Shown piece by piece: positions 10,860 through 23,522 of a DNA stretch of 64,000 bases. Where the stretch lies: the NCBI GenBank assembly GCA_024741835.1, contig JAENRP010000120.1:5767-69766 (forward strand), in the 5' to 3' direction. The DNA comes from Diplocarpon mali (taxonomy: Eukaryota; Ascomycota; Leotiomycetes; Helotiales; Drepanopezizaceae). Made by a program: the position numbers and the translations under genes. Below the pieces are notes generated by a model. The model saw nothing but the letters and a program-made list of their open reading frames with translations, was not told the DNA's origin and made no database searches. The number at the start of each line of letters is the position of its first letter. Within the stretch, counting starts at the first letter, position 1.

Positions 10860-13800
10860 ACTAAGGGTATATGATATATACCTTGAGCCATGCTACCTTC
10901 TCTTATCTCTCATATGTTTTGCCATTGATAAACCCTTGCATTTTAGTTCTTCCCTTTTATACATAGCCATGTCATAACGCGTTCAATCATTGAACAGGAG
11001 CCACAAGTATTAATACTATATGATATTCTACTGTATAAGGGAGTACCTTTGCTTTGTATAGGCAGTCTCATTCCCGCATGCAGTTTCTAAAGGACTGGTC
11101 AGAGGGCTGCATAGAAAATTCAAATCGCGTTTCTTCTCAGACCTATCTGGTCCTCTGATAGATATAAGCACGGGTTATACTATACTTCAAGCTCACAAGC
11201 TTGCTTTGTGTAGTCAAATAGCTGTGTTGCAATAAAACATGGCCTTTTCACCTAAGAGTGATGTGATATTAATAAGACATTCACAATACAAAAGTGGATA
11301 TTTGTTCTACTAATAGTATGAACTGATTATAGGTGTATTTTGAGATGTTTCTGCTACTGAACCATTGACATGTAAGCAAGCAGTGCAGTCACGAGTAAAT
11401 CTAGAAACACAGCCTTTACTGCTAAATAGAGTGAAATGTGGCCATGCGTGACTTCGAAGCTTATAGAATCGTTAGAAAGTAGAGACTTATGAATCAAATC
11501 CTTGGCATACTATGCATACTACTACAAATAGTGTAGGCCTTAAAAGTTAAATAATCTTGTATGGCAGTTTTCGACCAGGAGAAAGTACAAAATGCATAAA
11601 GTTTCGTACTTCGGTGTAAGAAGCACAATGGCTAGTATCAGTTGGCTAGTACTGTACTGCCACGTTTCACTTGAAGAACGCTGGATCAAAACCAGGGCAT
11701 AAATCCAGAGTGTATGGATTCTGACGAGTTGGAAACGCAAGCAAGGTGAATCAAACGTTTTAAACCCATAAGAGAATACTTGGGAACGTGAGAATGGAGA
11801 AACCAGATTGTCTTGTACGTCTTGCTATTTCGAGTACGGTAGATCACGTACTGGGCATCTTTCGTAGCCATTCGGCCTATAGCTTTTGTACCCTGACTTA
11901 CCGTGTGAAAGTATACCGGATTACAGAGTTCGATTACTAAACATTTTCGATCGACTGTGCTCGAGATCGTAGAGAAACCGGGAGTGCCGAAACTGCCCTA
12001 GAGAAGAACGTATCGAACATTTTGTTCTGCGCATCGGGGGAGGGCATGGGGATCTGGTCGAGACAGAGTCTTTTTTTAAATACGAGGGCTCGTGTTGTAC
12101 ACTGACTCTTAAAGTCAATCTTAAACCTAACTTTCTAATCCTAAAGACTGGCTCGGAGTTTCTGAGATAAGCTCCTAACTTAACCTTCTAGTCCAAATGC
12201 TTTGCCGCGGGCCACATAAACGCCATGATGCGTGCTACCAAGGGTTACTCACGAAGTATAAATGCATTTGCATATTCAGAATCCCCGGGAAGAGCGTTTG
12301 TTTGACCTGCGACAAGATGTAGTATATTGTGTACCCTTTACAGTTCGTCTTTTCAGTTTGGATTCGTTTTCATAAAAAATCAACTGCAATACTAAGAAAG
12401 AGGTGATACGTTGCGAGCTGCCATGTTTAAGTCTATTATCAGCATATTATAATTTTTCTTATGAAATTAGTCTCTAGTAATCATTAGAAGAATCATTAAC
12501 TACTGAGAACAAGCACCTAACGTCCCCTCGCTGGTAGAGGATAATACTTGATCGCTATACCTGTATTGACCATTCTCCCCCCTTCCCTCCCCACAGCCCC
12601 TTGCAATTTCTACTGCCGCGGTATTTATTTTGCTATAGCGAAGTGGTTGATATGAAGTTACTTTCTAATCTTGAATCCTAACTTTCACCACCTGAGATGC
12701 CTTGAAAGTTAACACTTCAACCCTAAGTGCTAAATTAAACCTCCTGACTTATGTCAATACCGAGACAAAGTAGTTGACTTTACCCTCTGTTCTTAGTACA
12801 AACCTTTCATCCTTGCAAGTTAGCTGTAACATGGGAAGAGTTCTCGGCAATTATGCATTACGAGACTGAATTGTCATTAGAAAATATCTTAATTCTATTA
12901 TTAGCTGCTATTTAAATTAAAAATCCAACTAGCTTTCAAAGCTCGAAATCGAAACTCACCCTTGTTGATATCATGTAAAAGATGAGCGCTGCACCTTTGC
13001 GCTTTTTCGACTCGGTCGTAGAATCCTCTGTACGGCGTTACTCCCTAAGACGAAACTTCTGTCGCGAACTAATCTGAATCCTGCGTATCCCTTCTAGAAA
13101 CTGTAGATGTAAAATGGTATTGAATTTGGACCAAAGCTGGAGCCAGTGTGAATAGACTTCCAGCTCATCTGCTACTCAGTTTACTTCGATTTTTTCTTTT
13201 TCGAGTACAGTGGGATAAACAAAACCCGCACGAATTTTACTCCACTCTTAAATATACATCAGGTATTTAAAGCACAAATAACAAGAGCCGAATAGCTAGA
13301 GAACTACCTACCGTGTGATTCTCTGTACTTCAAACTAGAAAAAGAAAGCAGTATCAAATGACCTACTATTGACAATTATTGAGATTTGACCTATTTTCCA
13401 CAAGTTTTAGAGTGTTGGACATACTTTTGAGTGTTACTGTTGGTTCCACATCATGTGCACACATTGATCAAGGGATATTTCTTGGTTGGTTCTATTCCAT
13501 GATGATCTATCAAGAAGTACTCACAGAGAGAGAGAACTCAAGTGTTTTTTAACCATTACTATCACCCTGAAAGTGCTAGTCCCGATTTGGACCGAGTCTG
13601 CCGTCGTAGACAAAGGGCACTTCTTCGGCACAGGCGAAAGCTCTCCAGGTCAACTCCGTGTCAACTCCGTATCGATTCTATATCAAATCTGTACTAATTC
13701 CTGACACCTTCCTACAACTACGTTCGTGCTTCTGAATAGCCAGATTGAATACTTTTCGGATTTCGCCCCTTCTTTCAATTCATCGTTTTCGATATGAAAG

Positions 13801-15990
13801 GAATCTGGAGTAGCTCATGATGCTTTCTACTAAATAGAAATTTCAATATTAGTCAGTACCTCGCGGGGATCAAATGTATAATTAAACTATAGTAGTTTTC
13901 GATGCACAGAGGTGCAGCGATTAATCACTGCAACTTAGAGACAGGGATCGTAGTGGAGTAAGACGCTAAGCTTATTTAGATAATACTATAAAAAGGCCAT
14001 AATTCTATGATTTCCTATGGTTTATGCTTAACTCTACTTTTAAAAATAAAAATATTCGTTGCTTAGTAATTTGATGTTCCATATGGAGATACTCGATTTC
14101 TTATATTAGAATTAAAAAGCAGGATCATCAAACATCAAGTGTAATCAAGACTCAACTCCGTACAAATCCTAGTGCAAGCAGGTGATGAACGCATTGCAAC
14201 TTCAGAATCAGCGCCCTCCACATCCGCCCTCTTGCAAGTGACAGATTACAATAGTGACCTGCTGTGTCGCTGTATACTTAGTACAAGGAGGAAATAATCC
14301 ATAATTCTAGGCCGCGCACTCTAGATACTTGGCAATGCTGCTTTTAATTACATTCCTAGTATTTTGTAGAGGCTCCTCTGGCTTCAATCACTGCCTTACA
14401 CCTTTCTGGCATTTTCCTAGCCATTTCTCTAACTCCTTTAAAGGGATTCCAGACTAAAGAGTACGTCGATTCGTACTCAACGCTGTAACCCATTGACTTC
14501 GGCGTTTTCGTTATGAAGTATTAAAGTGAGCTCTCCGGCCTCGTAAGTGGTTTTAAGGCGCAAGACGAGTCGATAAAGCATACTAGTACTTGATATCGAG
14601 TAAATTCCAATTGAAGGGCAATCTGATCTCAAGTCTAACCAGCCTCAAAATATAGTGCTTGACAGCGTAGTCGTTTATCTTAGGATGTATGTTTAGTTGA
14701 AGTTTAGGCGGTATATCAGATGAATAATCTATAATGAAAGTATTAGTTTTTAGTGGGAAAAGCGGCGGACTCATATAGCTTTATTATTGTTAGTAATCCC
14801 CTAGCAAGAGCCCCTGCTTAAATGGTCTCGTGGAATCGTGCATAGACTACAAATGTTCAGTAGTTACCATAAGTACCAATTATCTCAATACTAACAGTAG
14901 CTGCTGACTAGGAGACGACGACTCAATACCTACACGCCGTATCTCCTACGAATCTGTAGATTTTTTTAAGAGTCTATGGCGCCAAGATCGAGTCCTTTCG
15001 ACTACGAAATAAACCTTGGATCGAAAAAGCAAGCATTCTCTAGAAGCTTTAAAATGAATAATCTTCACTGCCTATATTGTTAACACCTACTACTTTTGAA
15101 CTATACGCGTACACTCTAAGATTATTTAAAATACATATGATCAAAGGAAATGAATCTAACGGCGCGAGGGCACTCTAAGCGAGAACAAGTGTGTAGCGAG
15201 TATAGAGGCAAAGAGTGAATTCAAAAATCCATTGCGAAGAAAAGGAAGGATTTAGAGAGCTACCCTAGTATGAGAGATATTTTCAATTACATATATGAAT
15301 TCAGCCTGCCTCTGTACTATATAAGATTCCTCTGTATTACTTCCGAACCTATTAACGCCGCGTACCTGGCATAGGCGACTTCCCTCCTATGTATTCTCTT
15401 CAACTCCGTTGGCTAGCCCTCGTATATGAACCGTTACGAGGCTCTTCTCAGAGCTGATTGAGCTGTCGTTGCAGAGGTCCCCTGGCCCCGGTGCTTGCGT
15501 AGGGCCGCCGGGGCATAGACCCCGTACTTACATAAGACGTTCTCAGTGGGTAATACATGAGATGAGTATGAAGGGCTTTAGCTATTTGAACTCAGAGTAG
15601 AATCATGTAGAATCTAGAATGATCTATGCTTCGTGACTTTATAGCCGGCAGGAAGAGTACCGAGTAAAGCTTTCCCGCGCATGTAAGTACTAGATAAGTA
15701 ATGCACCGTAATGGTGCAGCGTATTAAAATGCATCTAGAGCTTAATAAGACGTATAACTAGGTTGGATTGAATTTTTAAACAGTATTTCGTAAAAGAGAT
15801 ACGGAGCTCGCCGCTTCCGAGAAAAGGACATTGTGAACAATGATAATTCTCTGATACTTGGAACGGCTCATAGTACCTGTGTATTAATCTAAGCTCAACA
15901 GTAAACCCAAATGGTCTTAGTAGTTCTATGTTAAACTAAGATTTAAATTAGAGATTGTAGCGCAGGGCATAGAAGTGGTTTTGAGCTTTG
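10860..15990. other. AT-rich, RIP-like region without supported genes
   Basis: About 5 kb with only short chance frames on both strands. Noted within it: a Fot1-like TIR motif CGAGTACGGTAGATCACG at 11831, a second AGTACAGTGGGATAAAC at about 13204, and a fragment at about 12203 that resembles one end of the small TIR element at 15998. A patch at about 15360-15530 is richer in G and C and could be an unmutated repeat fragment, but I found no ends for it. Confidence 0.5.
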
Positions 15991-15997
15991 CCTACTA

Positions 15998-16109
15998 CTT
16001 TGTCGCAGGCCAAACAAACACCACATTTGCATCATGTGCAAGGGGGATTAGTGTGGCTCTGCAAAGTTAGATTATACTTCATCTGGTGTTTATTAATCCT
16101 ATGACAAAG
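15998..16109. mobile_element. small TIR element (MITE-like), copy 1
   Basis: The left end reads CTTTGTCGCAGGCCAAACAA; the reverse complement of the right end reads CTTTGTCATAGGATTAATAA, and both continue into ACACCA, so an imperfect TIR of about 28 bp bounds a 112-bp element. It is flanked by TA on both sides (15996-15997 and 16110-16111), the Tc1/mariner-type target duplication. It has no coding capacity. A second copy is at 23523-23635. Confidence 0.7.
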
Positions 16110-16111
16110 TA

Positions 16112-19069
16112 TGCAACAGACAGATTCTGGAATAAATTTAATCGCAACTTTAGAAGAACGTTATTCTAAGAATAGGCCAGCACAGACTGTTAATTATGAA
16201 CGAGTCAGGGAGCTTGAACTCTACATTGATTTGAGGTGCTGTGAAACACTTTAGTTGTAGAGTTTTACTTTATCAGTTCATTGATAATGTGTTTGGCCTT
16301 CCTTCGGTAGTATAACATCACTCTTCCCCCTGAACAAACGCGAAAACTTTAGCAATGGCAGAGAATAAAAATTTGACTCGTGCTTGGGGGATGTGGCGTG
16401 GGGGCACAGCGGTCAAATATCGATCCCAGTTTTTTGGTTTCAAGCCTTCTCCCCTTGCAAATATACTGTAATAATGAGAAATTATCAAGATTTAATTACC
16501 GCTGGGTGATGGTACTTATAAGGACTACTGTAATCCTTTTCTCATGGCTGACTAATACATATGCATTAAATAGTATTGAGGTATGAGTTTTCAGGCCACA
16601 GGCCAAACAAGCGCCGTATGAAAGTATAATATAACCTTGTAAGCTTGTATGAGGCCCCCATTACAAATAAAGCTAATGTAGTCTGGCCAAGCAGTACTAG
16701 TGAGCGGGTAGTAGGGGGTCGCATGACAACCGATTATATACTACTACGGAGGTGCTCCTGATTGTCTTTTTGTCAACTATAAATCGATCCAAACCCTCAG
16801 TAATCGCACTCTATAATCAAATATGCTTTAAGGTATTATTTTGAAGTATGTAAGCTAAAAGCCAAAGAGCTAGAGTACTATTTGATGCGTAATCTACTAT
16901 ACTCGACATATTTTAACTACATAAAGTATTCTACCTGTGTCTTCTGTCAAAATTTTTAAAGCATTTGATAAGCCAGTCAGGTGTGCTTATCTATTTGCCC
17001 TGGGTTTGATCTATAGTTTTTGAACTAGAAGATTCAAGAGTGTAGGATTAACTTCCCCCTTAATGATCTTTTGACACAGAGTTGTGTTGTGCAAGTAGTA
17101 CAGTTAAATTTTCAATGCATCAGCAAAGCATTTTATAACAAGTTTAGAAAGTTGAATGAGAGTAGACAGCAGCCTTGTAAAACTTTCAAACCAGGCTGAG
17201 GGATGGTTTTTATGAAACCATACTACTTAGATTATTCTTTTATACAAAGATTTCAATATAAGCCTGTGACAAGACTATTACTACCTCTTTGAGTTAGTAT
17301 CAGACTGCTATTAATGAATCAGGTCAACACTTAACCGCTTTACCTTTGTAATAAACTACTTACCCTCCTGCTCCTGCAGAGTAAAAGTGATGAAGTAGCT
17401 ATACTAAGAGCCCATTTCGTCTGACTCAAGTATCTAGGTTATCAGTAGTCGACCTGGTCCTTAGCGCAAATACTGTGTTTGGTCTAAGGGTTGAACAAGT
17501 ATCTAAGCAACAATAGTTTGTTTGATCCTTTATTTTTTGTTATGTAAATCAGGTGGTAGGCTACGTGTCTCTCTAGACTTGTATTTTGCCTACCTTTTTC
17601 GACAGTCCGCCCTTTAGCCCACTTCTAGCTGAACTTCAAATGAGCACTTTCGCAAGGCACAAAGTGAAGCTCTATTCGCGAGTGATTAAATACCCTTATC
17701 AAGCTAAATAGAAGGCCAGAATCTGAATTCTTTCAAAGGCTAAGGTAGTTGTAGAAAGTTCTAGGTAGTAACAAGTTAGGATGCAGGGATAAAGAATGTT
17801 CTTGAATGGTATTCATATCAATCAGAATATAACAGCTGTGAATAAGAATAAGAATCCACCACCAGCAACTGGCGTACTATTGGTCTGACTCGAATGTACT
17901 ACGTATTGAATATACTACAAATAAAATTATAGGTATTTTTCGGCATAACTGTAGATGTCTGAACTTGGTACAGATTCAATTTCCAATAATCTCTATGCTG
18001 TTTTATCCTTTCAATATCTTAAAAGACTTACTACTAGTACTTATTAGCATTCAACTCAAGGTTTTCCTTTAAGTAAGTTGTTTGTTATCATAAAGCGAAA
18101 GCCTGGCCTGTCACGCCGTGGCACTCTTGATCTTCAAATAATTTTGAAGAAGTCTCTGCACAAGTGATTTGAATAATATGTCGTATAGACAATGACCATT
18201 TGACATATAAAGATCTGTGAAGATATTCAAAATAGTGCTAATAATCCTGCGAATCTTTAAGCTATAAAAAGAAATTTTAAATTTCCGTAGTTGAATCTGT
18301 ACAGGGACCAAATAATTTTACAATACGGGTTAAATAAGAATCCAGGCCTTGGCCGAGTTCTTGGCGAGAATTGTATTGGTCACCAGTATTCAAGAATCTC
18401 GTCATCTTCCCGTGAATAAGAATAAGAATCAATGCTAGGGCGAATACAAGATTCCGAAGTATAGGATCTGGACCCATTCTAGTCATGGGGCAGACCTAGT
18501 AAGGAGGACTGGACTCGGTCGATGTTACTTCGTAATAGTTATGCTCCCTTGAAGGTTACCCTCACAGGCTCCACTTCGGTTCCATTTCTACTCTATTTTC
18601 CGTACATTTCAACATTCAGCCAGGGGTAGTATCATAATTACCCCCTGACTCGGCTCTGAGCTCCTAAACCCTTCACCACAATGAAATCAGTATCTGTTTA
18701 CAATGATTTCCCGGTTATGTTTTACTCTTATCGTTTGGAATTACTAGAGGCAGTTCGGAGAAATACTCTGCCTAATGATGAGGGGACTACGGCTTCAAGG
18801 GTCGGCAGAATACTAGTCTTAATCACAGTATTCAGGACTCGAGGATATAGTTCCGGGCCGAAACGGGAAACGGGCCCTAAATCTCGTAGAGCACTCCGTA
18901 TAGGAAGTACTTCCAAGACTACCATGTAGAAGTACCGAAAGTAAGATATCTTACCTCATCTACAAAGGTGCGCTCGGGCCTTTTGAGAAGTGGGGTATGT
19001 GTCGGCTCCAAAAGTCCTGTTGGGAATATGTTTACGATCTCGCGACGCCTCCCCCCCTCTCTATAGTTT
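16112..19069. other. AT-rich region without supported genes
   Basis: Only short chance frames are present. Repeat fragments seen: about 16592-16690 resembles about 21028-21105 (both run through GAAAGTATA ... AACCTT ... AAGC ... GCTAATGTAGTCT), and about 17322-17360 resembles the A-box-bearing repeat at 20930-20990. Confidence 0.45.
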
Positions 19070-19074
19070 AAATG

Positions 19075-19373
19075 TGTTGGTACGCAGATTCCTGTGCAAG
19101 AGGCAAGCTGCCCTCGTTCCTGGGGTCATCCTACATAGCTGTACCATATGCGATATGAGGGGTTTCATATGTATTTCGGACGGCTGTTCAGCCGGAGGAC
19201 TTCGGAAGGATATCCATATGCGGCTAGGAGGGACTATAGGAGGGAGGACATTCAGAGGTATAAAGGTACCATCTCGGTCATGTAGAGATAGACAGACATT
19301 ACAGTAGATTCTTTTTGATAATAAGTACTCAACTATATTCACGTGAATATCGATTACCGGTATAGAACCTACA
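19075..19373 (+). mobile_element. solo LTR of the copia family, hardly mutated
   Basis: It starts TGTTGGTACGCAG, ends GAACCTACA and spans 299 bp, the same length as the LTRs of the element at 2829-10854. It aligns with them end to end in opposite orientation. AAATG lies immediately before (19070-19074) and after (19374-19378), a perfect 5-bp target duplication. TG...CA ends and many CpA sites are intact, whereas the other two copies have TpA at those places. An open frame across it is chance. It is best read as a solo LTR inserted after, or spared from, the RIP episode; single short repeats fall below the usual RIP length threshold, which may explain the sparing. Confidence 0.9.
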
Positions 19374-19378
19374 AAATG

Positions 19379-21368
19379 TAAAACTTATAGACCTTGCTAG
19401 TGCTCAAATTCAATATTCAAGTTCTCGGGGGACTGTACTGATCTAAGATGAACTTCAGATTGTTGAAGTACATATAAAGTTACAACTTTAATGTACTATT
19501 CCCCCTGGAGCAGAGATGAAATCTCACAAAAAATGGATCAAAACTAGAGTCAGTACAGCTAGCCTTCAAATGAGTATAATCAGTGTTATCAACTCATTCG
19601 AGTCTTGCGACCCTCTGGAAATACCTTACGCCATTTGAGCTCTTTCAGGAATTTAATTTTGGATTTTGATCCAAAAGCTAGAAAGGGCTGATTGCTCGCT
19701 ACTCAGAAGAGAGTGCTTTCGAACTGAGGACCGAGTTTTGTGTATTATAACTTCTGTTCCAGGGTGATAGTATCTGTTGCAAGACCCGTTTAATTTCTCA
19801 GGAATGCTCCTTGTCTCGCGTATGTCTCGCGTGGCGGCACTTACCACGTGTGGAAACCTGTCGATCTATTCCCCACTATTTTAGAGTACGGTGGATCCAA
19901 AACCCCGCCAGATAGCATTCCGGTACTAGGGAAAGAAGAATATACTTTAGAAAATCTAATAGTAAAACCTAAATAACTAGACAACCAATCTTCCATCATC
20001 GCGAATAAGTTCATTGATTTGAAACAAGAAGAATCATCAAATGTGGGCTGTTTTACAATGTTTTTTTTATAATTAAGTGGATCGCGCACTCGACAGTTGT
20101 CTACCTCCGGTTTTATGTCAAGTACGTTGGAATTAAAAATTCTACTAAATATTATTCTACTACCACGGGAAGAAAATTTCCCTTTTGCAAATCACATGCT
20201 GAGAGCCTCATCGCTAGAAAATTGTCTGAAGCGTACTATACTCGAGGTAAGAAAAAATTTCAAGTAAAATAGCCTACTTCTGCTAGACCTCAACGGATTT
20301 TTTTTTTAAAAAAAAAGTTTCATACGTTCAACATACCTTGCTTGCTTATCCCAATAGTCCGAGCGCTTCACTGAATTTATCACCTGGTTCAAATCCACTG
20401 TATTCGAAATACGAGAGCTCCGAAGTACTTGGCCTACGTGTACGACGAATTATTGTCAAGCGGAGTATACCCTGTGGAGTGCATCTGCAAGGTTAAAAAC
20501 ACTGTGATACAGGCATTATTTGTTTTGCGATGAAGTACATACACAAGCGATTCAGATACCGATACTTATACTTTGAGTAACTGACTAGAAGCTTAAAATA
20601 CAACTTTAAAGACCGAGTACGGTATAGTACTATGGCTATTGTATTTCAAAGTGGAGTGTCGATAGGCAGGTCTTGGCCCCTTGTGTCTGCAAAACATACA
20701 CTCAAGGGTACTTCGTTGCAGACAAAGCTGCAAAGGTACAGCGGTTAAGTGCCGTCCTTTGTTTCTAGTATCAACCCTTTTACCGTGCACATCATCTATT
20801 ACAGTTAGTAAAAGGTAATACCGTGCTCGCTATAAGATTAGGGTTTATTTAACTCAACAGTGATACGAAGTTCTGTCCATTACGTTCTATTAATAATTCT
20901 TTGGTAGAAGATTCATATAGTTTTCGACCCTAGTGTCCAGGGGCCTCCTTTTTGACAGTGGACAACACTTAACCGCTCTACCACGGTTCCTCTGTACGGA
21001 GGTGTTCCTCCATATACAGAGTGAACTAAGCCCCACGAGAAAGTATACTTAACCTTACAAGCTCGCTGTAAGCCTTATCCGATTTGACGCTAATGTAGTC
21101 TTTACTTGGGCTACGATTAGGTAAAAGGAAGAATACCGGGAGTATTACCGTAGAGTAAGACTTTATTTTCTAATAATAACTTCAATTCTTGCTCGGAATG
21201 TCGTTGTTTTCCGAGACCTTTGTTCTCCCCTTACAGAGCATGAATCGGTAAAGTTTACCTAGCTTCTGGTTTCTGCGAAACAAAGAAGTTTGGGGAAACT
21301 GACGGCATCTTGGAACAAGTCAAGCTGTCCATGCTAGAGAATAACTGATTCTTGTACTCACTATTAGG
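19379..21368. other. AT-rich region without supported genes
   Basis: No gene is supported. A Fot1-like motif AGAGTACGGTGGATCC lies at about 19883. On the minus strand at about 20930-20990 a tRNA-like repeat carries an A-box. A T-run/A-run junction occurs at about 20299-20316. Confidence 0.45.
20918..20992 (-). repeat. tRNA-like (SINE-type) repeat fragment with A-box and weak B-box
   Basis: On the minus strand TGGTAGAGCGGTTAAGTG matches the Pol III A-box pattern TRGYNNARNGG, and about 35 bases further GGGTCGAAAAC is close to a B-box (GGTTCGANNCC). A related copy of the A-box part, AAGCGGTTAAGTGTTGACC, is on the minus strand at about 17324-17350. A full cloverleaf with paired acceptor ends is not seen, so this is more likely a tRNA-derived repeat or old pseudo-tRNA than a working tRNA gene. 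Confidence 0.4.
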
Positions 21369-21376
21369 TATAAATA
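21369..21376 (+). promoter_or_regulatory. TATA box of the secreted repeat-protein gene
   Basis: TATAAATA lies about 96 bases before the proposed ATG at 21472 and is followed by a C-rich run at about 21386-21397. Position and sequence fit a fungal core promoter, which supports the downstream frame being, or having recently been, expressed. Confidence 0.5.
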
Positions 21377-21471
21377 CAGCGCCTCGCCCCCCCCCCTTAG
21401 AAAATCATTGACAAGTCTTCAGACCACAATCACTCTTAATCAATTTTGATAGCCCAATCAGCGATTGCAAC

Positions 21472-21998
21472 ATGCGTTTCCATACACTCCTCCTCACTCT
21501 CATTGCTTCTTCTGTCGTTGCCGCTCAAGATAATCCAGTATGTTTTGAAATCCCACTGATCTACGGTCATAATACTAAGTAACATCTTTGGTGAAGATCG
21601 TTGAAAAAGATCTTGAAGCTCGAAATACTTTCGGAGGGCACCAGCCTACTCCTCCTGAGAACACTGGGGCTAGCTATCGAAAAAGAGCCGCTTTCGAACC
21701 CCGAGCCACTGTCAAAGCACGAATAGCCGATAAGATCGTTGAAAAAGATCTTGAAGCACGAATGTCCGGCGGAGGAGGCACTGGCGAGAAAGAAGCCCCT
21801 GGTGGCACTGTTTTGAAGAAAAGAAATGATCTCGAACCTAGAGCCACTCCCCAAGCACAGGTACCCGACATGGACGGAAAAGATCTTGAAGCTAGGAATA
21901 CTGGTAGCGGAGGAGAGGGTACTAATCGTGGAGGAGCAGGTACAATTTTAAAAGTCAGAGACGCTCCCGAAGCACAAGAAACAGGCGTAATCGTTTAA
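21472..21998 (+). CDS. candidate secreted repeat protein (Kex2-processed type)
   Basis: Proposed exons are 21472-21537 and 21597-21998, 155 residues. Exon 1 encodes a signal peptide: MRF, a hydrophobic core HTLLLTLIASSVV, then a small-residue site around VAA-QD. The intron has donor GTATGT and acceptor AAG. The mature part has three repeats of ~40-46 residues, each with a K-DLEAR block (21597, 21736, 21867) and the first two with an EPRAT block. RKR and KKR sites precede the first two EPR blocks, with KVR at the third, as expected for Kex2-processed repeat precursors (KEP or RiPP-type). It is intact and GC-richer inside RIP-degraded DNA and has a TATA box. Repeat remnants continue past the stop. 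It could be an effector, a pheromone-like or a RiPP precursor; no tailoring genes are nearby. Confidence 0.6.
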
Positions 21999-22399
21999 AA
22001 ATATCTTGGAGCCCGGGTTGTTGGTAGCGAAGGAGAAGGTACTATTTTGAAAGCCCGAGTCGTTCTGGAAGCACGAGCATTCTGCATCGAGTCAGCCTAT
22101 ATCTGTGGAAGGCTCTTGTAAAGATCTTGAATACCATCATTTAATTCTTGTTTGGCTTGATCCTCTCCCAACGATGCATGAAGCGTAATTAAAATGAGTA
22201 GCTAGGTACTCATCTGTGTTGCTATTGGAGATTTTTGATGCTGTAAATATTTGATATATTGGCTATTAGTTAGACTTTTATATTAGGAATTAAGAGTTGT
22301 TCGTATAATAGGCTAAATATTAAAGATATAAGGAGTTTGTAAGCTAGTTTCTAATTATATATAAATCCAACTATAGCGTTTTTCGCTTTTACTATACAG

Positions 22400-22700
22400 T
22401 TTATATTAAGAGGCATATTACTCTTATGAACGCTCGTTCCCCTTATTCCTAGGATCATCCTGTATTTGTCTATCATATGGAGTTGGGCATGTTTATAAAG
22501 GCCTTGGACAGTTTCCTAGCCGAGGCCCTCGGCGGGTATGGCAATCACAGGCTTGGAGGAATAGTAGAGAGCAGGTGATTCGGGGGTATAAAGACATTAT
22601 ATCGGCTCTTTGAAGAAGCGCAGACTTTATAAATAGATATACTTTGACTGTCTTATTCTACTTCATTTCACGTGAAATATCAATACCGGTACGGAACCCA
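22400..22700 (+). repeat. diverged relative of the copia LTR
   Basis: The order of blocks follows the solo LTR at 19075: an AAGAGGCA block, CGTTCC...CCTAGGATCATCC, CATATG, a GAGG...GGCGG segment, GGGGTATAAAG, then TTCACGTGAAATATC...ACCGGTACGGAACCCA near 22700. It is much more diverged than the three other copies and its left end is unclear, so it may be a different subfamily. I found no target duplication. Confidence 0.5.
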
Positions 22701-23522
22701 TATGTAAAACTAATATGGTATATCGAAAGGGAAAAAAGAAAAAAACATCTATAGCCATAAGTCAAATACCGATGGTAGGGAGGAATCACTGTATAAGAAG
22801 GTATAATGCACAGATAGCGCTGTTACCTACAAATATAGTAAGGGGAAAGGCTATCTGTATAAGAGAGTACTTTTTTTGGTTGTGAAGGCGCGTGGCACTG
22901 CATAAGCCAAGCCTTAGAGGTAAACATAAAAATCGATCTTCCACATTACTAGAGATCTACTTCTATATTATGATGCAACTTCTAAAAGTAAATATTTGGT
23001 CCTCTATACTTCTCTGCTCTAAATGTAGCCAAATTTCTAGCTGCAATGATCTTAGCAATATTATTAGTAGAACTATCGCTATATAATTACTAAACGATAG
23101 TTACCTAGCAAACAGAGCACACGTATCAGATTGATCTAGTAGCCGTAGTACTTCGTAATCGCCCAAATAGCCCCCAGTTCGTTTTTCTACAAGGGATTTC
23201 GTATATCCAATGACGAATTAGTGCTAACTCGCTACTTTTTGTAATACAAATCAAGAGATTTAAATCATGTTTATTTTTTTACGAAAATCAATAAATCGTA
23301 AAGAATGGTTGAAAATTGAAACTCTATGTATTTATGATTATTGAGCTTAAGACTGATTCGCTCTCTAATTTAGCCAGGTATAGCGTAGTATTTATCGCAG
23401 GAGGAATACCAAGTAGTTTAATAAAGCAGCATTGCCAAGTATCTTATGCACAGGCAGAAAGTGGGAGATTAGTAAAGATGTAATCTTGTCGCGTGACAGA
23501 GCCCCCCAGCTTGGCATTAATA

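Noticed and set aside
18990..19307. A 105-codon frame with several Cys
   Set aside because: It starts upstream of and runs through the solo LTR at 19075-19373, so it is chance coding in a repeat.
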